Assembly: GCA_050742415.1 (NCBI GenBank)
Contig: JBOGIF010000159.1
Location: 1 to 21,924 of the forward strand
Length of the DNA stretch: 21,924 bases
Direction: 5' to 3'
Source: JBOGIF01 sp050742415
GTDB taxonomy: Bacteria > Actinomycetota > Acidimicrobiia > Acidimicrobiales > AC-14
Shown here: positions 1 to 7,952 of the stretch, piece by piece
How positions within the stretch are numbered: the first letter of the stretch is position 1
Layout of the letters: every line of letters starts with the position of its first letter
Translations under genes and position numbers: made by a program
Notes under the pieces: model-generated
The model's input: the letters and a program-made list of their open reading frames with translations, nothing else
Databases searched by the model: none
What the model was told of the DNA's origin: nothing

Positions 1-40
1 CGCCCGTGACCAGGATGCGCTTGCCCTCCAGGAGGCTCAC
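1..40 (-). CDS. fabI: Enoyl-ACP reductase FabI, N-terminal fragment (runs off window)
   Basis: Only the first 13 codons are present. They read MSLLEGKRILVTG from a GTG start, 7 bases after the stop of the carboxyltransferase gene. This is the typical opening of FabI/InhA-type NADH-dependent enoyl-ACP reductases, where a short leader and G-K-R-[IL]-L-V lead into the first strand of the Rossmann fold. FabI reduces trans-2-enoyl-ACP in the last step of each FAS-II cycle, and no other enoyl reductase is seen in this fab cluster, so the position fits. The fragment is too short to exclude another short-chain dehydrogenase, but the GKR-I-L-V-TG wording and the context favour FabI. Confidence 0.65.
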   Translation of the reverse strand, partial: MSLLEGKRILVTG

Positions 41-47
41 CGCAGGC

Positions 48-1433
48 TCACAACGGTGTGTTGGAATGCCGGGCGGGCACCGGCCGGCCGGCCGGCTCGG
101 CCCGCTTGGTCCGCAGGGCGGACAGGGCAGCCACCAAGAGCTTGCGGGTGTCGAGAGGGTCGATCACGTCGTCGACGTAGCCCCGCTCGGCCGCCACGAC
201 CGGCGTGCAGAGGCGCTCGGCGTAGTCGGCCTCCAGATCCGCCTGCTGGCGCGCCCGGTCGTCGGCGTCTTCGATCGCCGCCAACCGCCGTCCGTGGAGC
301 ACGGCCACGGCGCCCGGCGCGCCCATCACCGCGATCTCCGATCGCGGCCAAGCCAGGCACACGTCGTTGCCGAGGCCCCTCGAGTCCATGACGATGTAAG
401 CCCCGCCGTAGGCCTTCCGCAGCACCACGCACAGCCGGGGGACCGTCGCCGCCGCATAGGCATGAACCAGCTGGGCGCCGTGGCGGATCATGCCCCGCCA
501 CTCGAGGTCCTTGCCCGGGTGGTACCCGGGACTGTCGACGAAGGTCACGAGCGCCACGCCGAAGGCGTCGCAGCCCTGCACGAAGCGGGCCGCCTTGCGG
601 GAAGCCTCGATGTCGAGCGTGCCCGCCTTCTGGCTCGGCTGGTTGGCGATCACACCCACCGGCACACCGCCGAGGCGGCCGTATCCGGTCACCACGTTGG
701 GCGCCGAGCCGGCCCGGACTTCGAGGAACGACTCGTGGTCGAGCACGTCGGCTACCACCGTGCGCACGTCGTAAGACGCCGTGGCCCGTTCGGGGATGGC
801 GTCGGTGGCGGCGCGGCACTGCCGGTCGACGGGATCGTCGCACGCGGTGACCGGTGGCTCGTCGAGGTAGTTCGAAGGGAGGTACGAAAGCAGGTCGGCG
901 ACGGCCCACCCTGCGTCCTCCTCGTCTGCCACCAGCAGCGATGCCATGCCGCTGCGACTGTGGTGCACAGCGGCGCCACCCAGGCCGGCGTGGTCAGTGG
1001 CGGCACCGGTGAAGCGCTCGACCGTGCGGGGCCCGTTGACGTAGGCGTAGGCGTCGGCCGTCATCACAACGTGATCGGCGAGACCCAACAGCAGCGCCGG
1101 GCCGGCCACGCACGGGCCCAGCACCGACAGCACCACGGGCACCGTGCCGGAAGCCTCGCTCAGCGCTCGGGCCACCCGTCCCCACGCCCACAACGACGCC
1201 AGTCCCTCCGACACGTCGGCGCCGGAAGTGGCCAGCTCGCCCACCACCGGGACACCGGTCTCGATGGCGAGGCGCACGACCCGCTCCACCACCTCCCCCT
1301 CGACTGTCCCGATCGCGCCTCGGTGCTTGCCTCCGGCAACACGGAAGAGGGCGACGCAGCGACCGTCGACGTAAGCCAGCCCGCCGGTGGCCGCCGAATG
1401 GCGGCCGGCGCCCACGGCGACGGCAGGGCTCAT
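48..1433 (-). CDS. accD6: AccD6-like acyl-CoA carboxylase carboxyltransferase (beta) subunit
   Basis: The 461-residue protein has the two crotonase-like halves of acyl-CoA carboxylase beta subunits, which move the carboxyl group from biotin to acetyl- or propionyl-CoA. The C-terminal half is well conserved: ANQP at about 267, DSPGYHPG, RKAYGGAYIVM and AVMGAPGAV. The protein lacks the N-terminal helical segment of the usual 520-540 residue subunits. Length, location in a fabD-acp-fabF operon and the ending RHSNTPL resemble mycobacterial AccD6, which supplies malonyl-CoA to FAS-II. The first half is divergent: the GGAR oxyanion motif reads SGAD (residues 70-73). The ATG overlaps the fabF stop (ATGA), so translation is coupled. 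The carboxyltransferase call is firm; substrate and activity are inferred. Confidence 0.85.
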   Translation of the reverse strand: MSPAVAVGAGRHSAATGGLAYVDGRCVALFRVAGGKHRGAIGTVEGEVVERVVRLAIETGVPVVGELATSGADVSEGLASLWAWGRVARALSEASGTVPVVLSVLGPCVAGPALLLGLADHVVMTADAYAYVNGPRTVERFTGAATDHAGLGGAAVHHSRSGMASLLVADEEDAGWAVADLLSYLPSNYLDEPPVTACDDPVDRQCRAATDAIPERATASYDVRTVVADVLDHESFLEVRAGSAPNVVTGYGRLGGVPVGVIANQPSQKAGTLDIEASRKAARFVQGCDAFGVALVTFVDSPGYHPGKDLEWRGMIRHGAQLVHAYAAATVPRLCVVLRKAYGGAYIVMDSRGLGNDVCLAWPRSEIAVMGAPGAVAVLHGRRLAAIEDADDRARQQADLEADYAERLCTPVVAAERGYVDDVIDPLDTRKLLVAALSALRTKRAEPAGRPVPARHSNTPL

Positions 1434-2674
1434 ACCCGTGGAGTCGGATCCGCCGGTGTCAGGACGAGACTGGCGTTGTGCCCGCCGAACCCGAAGGAGT
1501 TCGACACGACTGCCCCGGCGGCGACGGCGCGAGGCGATCCCGAGACGACATCCACCGAGAGGCCGGGATCGACGGCGTGGTGGTTGGCGGTCGGGGGGAC
1601 GAGTCCCCTGCTCATGGCTAGGAACGACGCCACCGCCTCGACCGCGCCGGCGGCGGCGATGAGGTGCCCGGTAGCGCCCTTGGTAGACGTGACGGGCGGA
1701 CCGTCGTCGCCGAAGACCTTGACGATGGCCTCGGCCTCAGCCGCGTCGTTTAGCGGGGTCGAAGTGCCGTGGGCGTTGACGTGGGCAACGGCCCGCGGCT
1801 CCAGTCCGGCGTCGGCCAGGGCCAGCCGCATGCACTCGGCGGCACCGACCCCGCCGGGCGACGGAGCAGTGATGTGATAGGCGTCGGCGTTGCGGCCATA
1901 GCCGGCGATCGACCCGTAGATGCGGGCACCGCGAGCGACCGCACGCTCCCATTCCTCGAGCACCAAGAAACCGGCGCCCTCGCCGATCACAAACCCGTCG
2001 CGGTCGACGTCGAAAGGTCGCGATGCCAGTTCGGGGGCGTCGTGGCGGCCGCTCAGCGCACCCATCCGGGCGAAGGCGGCGATGGCGATAGGGGTGACGC
2101 ACGCCTCTGAGCCCCCGGCCAAGACGACATCAGCCGAGCCGTCGCGAATGAGACGCATCCCCTCACCGAGGGCATGGGAGCCGGCGGCGCAGGCCGTGGC
2201 CACGCAGAAGTTCGGCCCGGTCCAACCCATCTTCATCCCCACCACCGCGGCGGTGGCATTGGGCATCATCATCGGGACCAGGAACGGGCTGACCCTCGAT
2301 GCGCCCCGGCGGAACAGCTCCTGCTCCTGCTCCTCCTGGGTGATCAGGCCACCCACACCCGCCCCGGCCACCACACCGCAGCGGGCTGGATCCGCCGCCA
2401 GCTCTCCGGCGTCGGCCAGAGCGTCGGCCGCGGCCGCGAAGCCCAGCTGGCTCACGCGGTCGGTCCGTCGCGCCTCCTTGTAGCCCAGGTAGGGCTCAGG
2501 GTCGAAACCTGGCACCTCGGCGGCGAAGCGCACCGGCAGGTCCGAAGGGTCGAACCGGCTGATTGGCGCCGCACAAGAGCGCCCGCTGGCCAACGTCGAC
2601 CAGAACGACTCCAGGTCGGTGCCGGCCGGGCACTTGACCCCCAGGCCGGTGACCGCGACCCGAACCCTCGTCAT
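1430..2674 (-). CDS. fabF: 3-oxoacyl-ACP synthase II (KAS II, FabF/KasA type)
   Basis: The 414-residue protein is full length for the FabF family. It condenses malonyl-ACP with a growing acyl-ACP in the cytosol. The catalytic triad is visible: Cys162 in VATACAAGSHAL, His302 in NAHGTSTPLND and His337 in KGATGHLIAAAG. The C-terminal NSFGFGGHN loop is also intact. The ATG start overlaps the acpP stop by 4 bases (ATGA), and the gene overlaps the downstream carboxyltransferase in the same way, so the three are coupled. The order acp-fabF-accD matches the mycobacterial acpM-kasA-kasB-accD6 operon with a single KAS instead of two. Confidence 0.96.
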   Translation of the reverse strand: MTRVRVAVTGLGVKCPAGTDLESFWSTLASGRSCAAPISRFDPSDLPVRFAAEVPGFDPEPYLGYKEARRTDRVSQLGFAAAADALADAGELAADPARCGVVAGAGVGGLITQEEQEQELFRRGASRVSPFLVPMMMPNATAAVVGMKMGWTGPNFCVATACAAGSHALGEGMRLIRDGSADVVLAGGSEACVTPIAIAAFARMGALSGRHDAPELASRPFDVDRDGFVIGEGAGFLVLEEWERAVARGARIYGSIAGYGRNADAYHITAPSPGGVGAAECMRLALADAGLEPRAVAHVNAHGTSTPLNDAAEAEAIVKVFGDDGPPVTSTKGATGHLIAAAGAVEAVASFLAMSRGLVPPTANHHAVDPGLSVDVVSGSPRAVAAGAVVSNSFGFGGHNASLVLTPADPTPRV

Positions 2675-2946
2675 CCGGCCCGGTCGGCGCTCTCGGCGGT
2701 GGGAGCGTCGAGGCTGCCCATCACCAGGTCGACGGCCGCGCCGACCGTGTCGATCCCTTCGAGCTGCTCCTCGGGCACGGTGATCGAGAACCGCTCCTCG
2801 AGGGCCATCACGAACTCGACCAGGTCGAGGCTGTCAGCGTCGAGATCCTCTTTGAACGTGGCGCTCTCCTGGACGACGGAGGGCTCCACCCCGAGCACCT
2901 CGACGGCCACACCGGTCAGTTGCTCGAGGACTTGCTGGCGGTCCAT
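2671..2946 (-). CDS. acpP: Acyl carrier protein
   Basis: This 91-residue acidic protein carries the growing acyl chain on a 4'-phosphopantetheine arm. The attachment site is Ser39 in the DADSLDLVEF motif at the start of helix 2, followed by the acidic ALEERFSITVPEE stretch typical of ACPs. The start is set at the ATG at 2946 because an ideal AGGAGG lies 7 bases before it; a longer reading to 2997 would put that element inside the gene. It is the only gene of the fab run with a consensus Shine-Dalgarno and a 54-base leader gap, in keeping with ACP being needed in excess. Its stop overlaps the fabF start. Confidence 0.95.
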   Translation of the reverse strand: MDRQQVLEQLTGVAVEVLGVEPSVVQESATFKEDLDADSLDLVEFVMALEERFSITVPEEQLEGIDTVGAAVDLVMGSLDAPTAESADRAG

Positions 2947-2953
2947 CTGGTTT

Positions 2954-2959
2954 CCTCCT
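2954..2959 (-). promoter_or_regulatory. Consensus Shine-Dalgarno of acpP
   Basis: The minus strand reads AGGAGG 7 bases before the acpP ATG. It fixes the acpP start. It is the strongest ribosome binding site in the long minus-strand run, where most other starts rely on overlap with the preceding gene. Confidence 0.85.
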
Positions 2960-3000
2960 GTAGACGTGATCTCGAAAAGGGTCGGCGGCGCACGCATCGA

Positions 3001-3744
3001 TCAGTGGCCCATGCCCGCGCCGCCGTCGACGGGCACCACCGCGCCGGTCACATAGCCTGCACCGTCGGAGCACAGGAACGCCACCACGGACGCGACCTCC
3101 TCCGCCGTGCCGAACCGGGCCAGCGGGACGAGCGCCCTCATCTGCTCCCTTCGCTCCTCGGCCAACGCTGCGGTCATGTCGGTGATGATGGGCCCGGGCG
3201 CCACCAGGTTGACGGTGACGTTGCGCGAAGCCAGCTCCCTGGCTGTCGCCCTGGTGAGGCCGACCAGACCGGCCTTGGCGGCGGCATAGTTCGCCTGCCC
3301 TCCTACCCCGGAGAGCCCCACCACCGAGCCGACGGCCACGATGCGGCCCCAGCGGGCCCTCATCATGGCCGGAGCCGCCCGCCGGAAGACGTGGAACGCC
3401 CCGTCCAGATTGGTCCGCATGACCTCGCCCCAGGCTTCGTCGGTCATACGCACGAGCAGGCCGTCGCGAGTAACCCCGGCGTTCGACACCAGCACCTCCA
3501 CCCGGCCGAGGTCGGCCTCGACCGCCGAGAACGCCTGGTCGACGGCAGCCGGGTCGGTGACGTCGATTCGTACCGGGAAGCCCTGCCCCGACTGGGCGGC
3601 GATGGCCTCGCACGTATCGGTGGCGGACGCCTCGTTGGACGCGAATCCCACCGCCACCCGGTGGCCGTCGGCGGCGAGCGCCAGCGCCACGGCCCGCCCG
3701 ATGCCCCGAGAAGCACCGGTAACGAGCGCCACACGACCGCCCAT
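3001..3744 (-). CDS. fabG: 3-oxoacyl-ACP reductase (short-chain dehydrogenase)
   Basis: The 247-residue NADPH-dependent reductase converts 3-oxoacyl-ACP to 3-hydroxyacyl-ACP in FAS-II. The Rossmann nucleotide motif TGASRGIG is at residues 10-16, NNAG-equivalent SNAG at 87-90, and the catalytic Ser140, Tyr153 and Lys157 (NYAAAKAG) are in place. The C-terminus GAVVPVDGGAGMGH is standard for FabG. The start is placed at the ATG at 3744, which overlaps the fabH stop by one base (TAATG); a GTG 11 codons upstream would extend into fabH without adding family sequence. No 3-hydroxyacyl-ACP dehydratase (fabZ or hadABC) is seen nearby, so that step must be encoded elsewhere. Confidence 0.95.
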   Translation of the reverse strand: MGGRVALVTGASRGIGRAVALALAADGHRVAVGFASNEASATDTCEAIAAQSGQGFPVRIDVTDPAAVDQAFSAVEADLGRVEVLVSNAGVTRDGLLVRMTDEAWGEVMRTNLDGAFHVFRRAAPAMMRARWGRIVAVGSVVGLSGVGGQANYAAAKAGLVGLTRATARELASRNVTVNLVAPGPIITDMTAALAEERREQMRALVPLARFGTAEEVASVVAFLCSDGAGYVTGAVVPVDGGAGMGH

Positions 3745-4733
3745 TACGGGGCCCAGCGCAGGAGGGCACTGGCCCACGACATCCCGGCGCCGAAGCCCGA
3801 GAGCAGGACCAGCGAGCCCGGTCGCAGCCGGCCGGCGTCGGCCGCCTCCGCCAGCGCGATGGGGATGGACGCGGCAGACGTGTTGCCGTAGCGGTCGATG
3901 TTAACCATCGTCCGATCGGCGGGGATTCCGAGCCTCGACCCGGCGGCCTCGATGATGCGGAGGTTGGCCTGGTGGGGCACGAACAGGTCGACCTCACCGA
4001 CCTCCACGCCGGCCGCCTCGAGGGTGTTGGACGCAGAGTCGACTATCGCCCGGACGGCCCGGCGAAACACCTCCTGGCCCCCCATTCGCAGCCAGTGCTG
4101 GCCCTCGGCGACTGTCGCCGCACTGGTGGGTAGCCGGCTACCTCCGGCGGATACGTACAGAAGCCCGGCGGCGGAGCCGTCGGACCCGAGGTCCCATGCG
4201 AGCAGCGCCGGCTCGTCCGACGGCGTGAGCACCACTGCGCCCGCGCCGTCGCCGAAGAGGACGCAAGTGGAGCGGTCGTCGGGGTCGGCGATCCGGCTCA
4301 GCGTCTCCGAGCCGATCACGAGCACCGCATCGAGCCGCCCGGCGGTGAGCATCGACGACCCGACGACAAGCGCGTAAACGAAGCCGGAACAGGCGGCGTC
4401 GAGGTCGAAGGCACCGCAGCCGAGGCCGAGGCCGTCCTGCACGAACGAGCCCGTCGGCGGCAGAGGCTGATCCGGGGTGCACGTGGCGACGATGCAGAGG
4501 CCGATGTCGGCGGGGCTGAGGTCGGCCGCCTTGATCGCAGATGCACCGGCCTCGATGGCCAGGCTGGCGGTGGTCTCGCCGTCATCGGCTACCCGCCGTT
4601 CGCGGATGCCGGTGCGCTCGACGATCCACTCGTCACTCGTGTCGACTCGCAGAGCGAGGTCGTGGTTGGTCACCCGTCGCGCCGGGACGGCCATGCCCCA
4701 GCCCCGGATGGCGGCGGCGACGCCCGCCGTCAT
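3744..4733 (-). CDS. fabH: 3-oxoacyl-ACP synthase III (KAS III)
   Basis: The 329-residue enzyme starts FAS-II by condensing an acyl-CoA primer with malonyl-ACP. Catalytic residues are visible: Cys115 in LDAACSGFVYAL, His254 in VPHQANLRI and Asn284 in DRYGNTSAAS. The N-terminal SDEWIVERTGIRERR is a KAS III signature. The primer (acetyl-CoA, branched acyl-CoA or, as in mycobacterial FabH, long-chain acyl-CoA) cannot be told from this reading. The ATG shares 4 bases (ATGA) with the stop of the biotinyl-like gene, and the stop overlaps the fabG start, giving tight coupling on both sides. Confidence 0.95.
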   Translation of the reverse strand: MTAGVAAAIRGWGMAVPARRVTNHDLALRVDTSDEWIVERTGIRERRVADDGETTASLAIEAGASAIKAADLSPADIGLCIVATCTPDQPLPPTGSFVQDGLGLGCGAFDLDAACSGFVYALVVGSSMLTAGRLDAVLVIGSETLSRIADPDDRSTCVLFGDGAGAVVLTPSDEPALLAWDLGSDGSAAGLLYVSAGGSRLPTSAATVAEGQHWLRMGGQEVFRRAVRAIVDSASNTLEAAGVEVGEVDLFVPHQANLRIIEAAGSRLGIPADRTMVNIDRYGNTSAASIPIALAEAADAGRLRPGSLVLLSGFGAGMSWASALLRWAP

Positions 4734-4993
4734 GTAGCCAGGCGCAGCCAGGCCACGGGCTGGCCTTCACGCACCCGTTCCCCGGCGTGGGCCAGCAGAC
4801 CCATGAACATCCCCGCGAACTTCGAGCGAACCGGCGTGGAATGTCCGCTCCCGTCGATGAAGCCGATCACCTGCTCCTCGACCAGCACGTCGCCGTCGGG
4901 GTCGGCTGCTGGGCGGAACTTTCCGGCGGTGGGCGCCAGCACCACCCGCTCGGGAACCACCAGCAGCTCGCCGTGAACGGGGACGGTCTCCAT
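4730..4993 (-). CDS. Biotinyl/lipoyl-like domain protein lacking the modification lysine
   Basis: This 87-residue protein is a single domain resembling the C-terminal part of biotin carboxyl carrier proteins. It has the opening VVLAPTAGKF (compare SPMVGTF), a central turn and the ending FAGMF...GERVREGQPVAWL (compare FAGVV...GEPVEYGQPL). Without gaps from FAG, the EAMKM motif of true carriers falls on DGSGH (residues 47-51), with glycine 50 at the lysine position. It should therefore not accept biotin or lipoate. It sits between fabD and fabH, overlapping both (TGATG and ATGA), so it is made together with the FAS-II enzymes. A scaffold or regulatory role with the carboxylase is possible but unproven. 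The fold assignment is fairly sure; the function is unknown. Confidence 0.75.
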   Translation of the reverse strand: METVPVHGELLVVPERVVLAPTAGKFRPAADPDGDVLVEEQVIGFIDGSGHSTPVRSKFAGMFMGLLAHAGERVREGQPVAWLRLAT

Positions 4994-5910
4994 CAGTTGG
5001 CCACCTCGGCGAGGGCAGGTAGATCCTGCGGGCTGGAAACGGTGCGGGTCGCGACGTTCGGCACGGTGCGGCGGGCCAGCCCGGAGAGAACGGCTCCTGG
5101 GCCCACCTCCACGAACGTGTCGGCGCCCAGGTCCACCAGCGTCTGCATCGACTGGCGCCACCTCACCGGCGAGAGCAGGTGCCGGGCGAGGCGGTCGTGC
5201 CACTGGTCGTCGCCGTGGGCCTCGGCGTCGACGTTGCAGACGACGGGAGCTGTGGGCGCAGAGAACCTCGTGTCCGCGAGGTCCGCGCTGAACGCTGCCG
5301 CCGCGTCCGACATCAGGGGCGTGTGGAACGCGGCGCCGACGTTCAGGGGCACTACCCGGCGCACACCGAGGGCACGGGCCCGGTCGGTCGACCGCTGGAC
5401 CCCCTCGGCGGTGCCACCCACCACGACCTGCCCGGGAGCGTTGTCGTTGGCCACCCAGCACTCTTGCCCGCCCGGATCGGCGCATGCCAGCTCGGCCTGC
5501 TCGAGACCGGCGCCCACGAACGCAGCCATGCGTCCGGGCCGCCGGTCGGCGGCCTCCTGCGTGCGTTCCGCCCGCTGGCCGGCCAGCCTCACGCCATCCT
5601 CGAGCGTGAGCGCCCCGGAGGCCACCAGCGCGGTGATCTGGCCGAGCGAGTGCCCGGCGAAGGCCACCGGGACCCCCAGACTGTCGCGAACCGCGTCCCA
5701 GGCCATCAGGGATGCCACCAGAACAGCGAGCTGGGCATCGCGGGTGCGGGCCAGGCCCGCCTCGTCGGCATCCAGCAGGAGATGGGAGATCGGGATCCCT
5801 AGCGCCAGCTCGGCCTGATCGACGACACGCCACGACTCCGAAGCCCGCCAAGGGTCGCCCATATGGGGGACCTGGGTCCCCTGTCCCGGAAAGATCACGG
5901 CTATGCCCAC
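4993..5910 (-). CDS. fabD: Malonyl-CoA:ACP transacylase
   Basis: The 305-residue protein transfers malonyl from CoA to ACP. The family motifs are present: IFPGQGTQ near the start, the nucleophile elbow GHSLGQ with Ser88, the R-AER segment at about 113 that binds the malonyl carboxylate, and catalytic His196 in AAFHTPLM. The GTG start at 5910 is supported by a GGAG element 7 bases upstream (5918-5921). It follows trpA after a 47-base gap, one of the larger gaps in the minus-strand run, and may open a separate fab transcript; no convincing -10 box was found there. The stop overlaps the next start by one base (TGATG). Confidence 0.95.
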   Translation of the reverse strand: MGIAVIFPGQGTQVPHMGDPWRASESWRVVDQAELALGIPISHLLLDADEAGLARTRDAQLAVLVASLMAWDAVRDSLGVPVAFAGHSLGQITALVASGALTLEDGVRLAGQRAERTQEAADRRPGRMAAFVGAGLEQAELACADPGGQECWVANDNAPGQVVVGGTAEGVQRSTDRARALGVRRVVPLNVGAAFHTPLMSDAAAAFSADLADTRFSAPTAPVVCNVDAEAHGDDQWHDRLARHLLSPVRWRQSMQTLVDLGADTFVEVGPGAVLSGLARRTVPNVATRTVSSPQDLPALAEVAN

Positions 5911-5957
5911 TCCGTGGCTCCGACCCGCCCGGGGTGGAATTGGTTACATCCCGGCGA

Positions 5958-6743
5958 CTAGCAGGTGTCGAGACCGGTGCGGAGCTCGCCCACGAAGGCG
6001 GCCGCCTCCTCGGCGCCGCCGCCCTCCAGGAGCCGGCGGACGAGAGCCGCGCCCACGATCACCCCGTCGGCCTGGACGGACGCCTCCACCGCCTGCTCGG
6101 CACTGGAGACGCCGATCCCGATGAGCACGGGCTTGTCGGTGACGGCCTTGAGCCGCTTGCCCATCTCACCGGCGGAGGCGGCCAGCATCGACCTCTCGCC
6201 GGTCACGCCCATGAGCCCGACCCCGTACACCCAGCCCCGGGAGCGGGCGCAGATGGCCTCCAGCCGGTCGTCGGGCGTGGTGGGCGCGGCCATGAGCACG
6301 GTCTCCACGCCCGCCTCGTCGGCGGCCGCCGCCCACTCGTCGATCTCCCCGAGCGGCAGGTCGGGAACGAGGGCCCCGGCGACCCCTTGGTCGGCCAGGA
6401 AGCGGGCGAAGCGGCGGTGGCCGGCCCGGAAGACCACGTTGTAGTAGGTCATGACCACGATCGGCACACCGGCGTCGACCCTTCCGAGGGCGCCCACCAC
6501 CGACGCCGGCGTGGCCCCCTGGGCCAGGGCCCGGGCCGACGACTCCTGGATGGTGGGCCCGTCCATGATCGGGTCCGAGAACGGGATGCCGACCTCCACC
6601 GCGTCGGCCCCGGCGGCGGCAACGGCCTCCACGCATGTCAACCAGTCGGGCCCCAGGCCGCCCGTGAGATAGGGCACCAGCAGCTTGTGGCCGGCGTCGC
6701 GCCGGGCCCGCAGGCCGGCTTCCAGAGGTCCCGCCCGCGCCAC
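5958..6743 (-). CDS. trpA: Tryptophan synthase alpha subunit
   Basis: The 261-residue TIM barrel cleaves indole-3-glycerol phosphate to indole, which passes to TrpB. Catalytic Glu50 (DAVEVGIPFSDP) and Asp61 (MDGPTIQ) are present, as is the C-terminal phosphate-binding GIGVSS segment. The GTG start lies 3 bases after the trpB stop, the usual trpBA arrangement. It is the last trp gene before the fab cluster. Confidence 0.96.
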   Translation of the reverse strand: MARAGPLEAGLRARRDAGHKLLVPYLTGGLGPDWLTCVEAVAAAGADAVEVGIPFSDPIMDGPTIQESSARALAQGATPASVVGALGRVDAGVPIVVMTYYNVVFRAGHRRFARFLADQGVAGALVPDLPLGEIDEWAAAADEAGVETVLMAAPTTPDDRLEAICARSRGWVYGVGLMGVTGERSMLAASAGEMGKRLKAVTDKPVLIGIGVSSAEQAVEASVQADGVIVGAALVRRLLEGGGAEEAAAFVGELRTGLDTC

Positions 6744-6746
6744 CCT

Positions 6747-7952
6747 CTAGAGCCTGGGACCGAGGATGTCCATTACCTGGGCAACGTCCTTGTCGCCTCT
6801 ACCGGTCAGGGTGAGCAGCACGGTGGAACCGGATGGAAGCTCGTCGGTGGACGCGGCCCGGACCAGCCACGCCAGCGCATGCGCCGGCTCCAGGGCGGGG
6901 ATGATCCCCTCGGTCTCGGCCAGGAGGCGGAAGGCGTCGAGCACCTCGTCGTCGCCCGCCGAGAAGTACCGGGCCCGGCCCACTGCGGCGAGATGGGCGT
7001 GCTCGGGACCGACCCCCGGGTAATCCAGCCCCGCCGACACCGAGTGGGCCTCCCGAACCTGGCCGTGCTCGTCCTGCAGGAGGAAGGACATGCTCCCGTG
7101 CACGACGCCCGGCACCCCTTCACCGATGGCGGCCCCGCCGGCCGGCTCGACACCGACGAGCCGGGCCGAGGTGCCGACGAACCCGGCGAAGGTGCCGGCG
7201 GCGTTGGAGCCGCCGCCCACGCACGCCACGACCACGTCGGGATCCCGGCCGTCGAGGATCGACCGGCACTGGCGGCGTGCCTCCTCCCCCACGACCCGCT
7301 GGAACTCGCGGACCATCCACGGGTACGGATGGGGGCCCATCACCGATCCGAGGCAGTAGTGCGTGCTCTCGACCGTGGCCACCCATTCCCGGAGGGTCTC
7401 GTTGATGGCGTCCTTCAGGGTGCGGCTGCCCGAGGCGACAGGCACGACCTCGGCACCGAGCAGGCGCATGCGGAACACGTTCAACGCCTGGCGCTCGACG
7501 TCGACCTCGCCCATGTAGACCCGGCACTCGAAGCCGAAGAGCGCGGCGGCGGTGGCGGTGGCCACCCCGTGCTGGCCGGCCCCGGTCTCGGCGATCATCC
7601 GGGTCTTGCCCATGCGTCGGGTGAGGAGGGCCTGGCCGATGACGTTGTTGATCTTGTGCGACCCGGTGTGGGCCAGGTCCTCGCGCTTCAGCAGGATCCG
7701 AACGCCAAGGCGGGCGGACAGGCGCCGGCACTCGGTGACAGGAGTGGGTCGCCCCGCGTAGTCGCGGAGGAGGGCGTCGTACTCGGCCCGGAACTCCCGA
7801 GCCGCCCAAGCCTCGCGGAAGGCGGCCTCGAGCTCCTCACAGGCAGGGACGAGGGACTCGGGAAGGTACCGTCCGCCGAAGTCGCCGAACCGCCCGCCGG
7901 CGGCAGGTTCGGCCATGAGCGCCCAGTCGGTGGACGGGGTGCTGGCACTCAC
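6747..7952 (-). CDS. trpB: Tryptophan synthase beta subunit
   Basis: The 401-residue PLP enzyme joins indole and serine to give tryptophan. Lys100 in HTGSHKINN carries PLP; GGGSNAAG binds the cofactor phosphate, and ETGAGQHG is the conserved active-site loop. It is a TrpB1-type enzyme partnered with the adjacent trpA. The reading frame stays open for a further 228 codons upstream, but that stretch is antisense-like shadow of trpF; the GTG at 7952 overlaps the trpF stop by 4 bases (GTGA) and gives the normal length, with FGDFGGRYLPE soon after the start. Confidence 0.96.
   Translation of the reverse strand: MSASTPSTDWALMAEPAAGGRFGDFGGRYLPESLVPACEELEAAFREAWAAREFRAEYDALLRDYAGRPTPVTECRRLSARLGVRILLKREDLAHTGSHKINNVIGQALLTRRMGKTRMIAETGAGQHGVATATAAALFGFECRVYMGEVDVERQALNVFRMRLLGAEVVPVASGSRTLKDAINETLREWVATVESTHYCLGSVMGPHPYPWMVREFQRVVGEEARRQCRSILDGRDPDVVVACVGGGSNAAGTFAGFVGTSARLVGVEPAGGAAIGEGVPGVVHGSMSFLLQDEHGQVREAHSVSAGLDYPGVGPEHAHLAAVGRARYFSAGDDEVLDAFRLLAETEGIIPALEPAHALAWLVRAASTDELPSGSTVLLTLTGRGDKDVAQVMDILGPRL

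Noticed and set aside
6..1877. 623-codon open frame on the plus strand
   Set aside because: It is antisense to the carboxyltransferase and fabF genes, both with complete family motifs; the product has shadow-like composition.
2305..2345. Short repeat of ctcctg/cctgctc units inside fabF
   Set aside because: It encodes the QEEQEQELF stretch of FabF and is explained by the repeated Glu/Gln codons.
5911..5957. Promoter or fatty acid regulator site before fabD
   Set aside because: The 47-base gap has a Shine-Dalgarno but no TANNNT at a suitable distance and no clear inverted repeat that I could tie to a known regulator.
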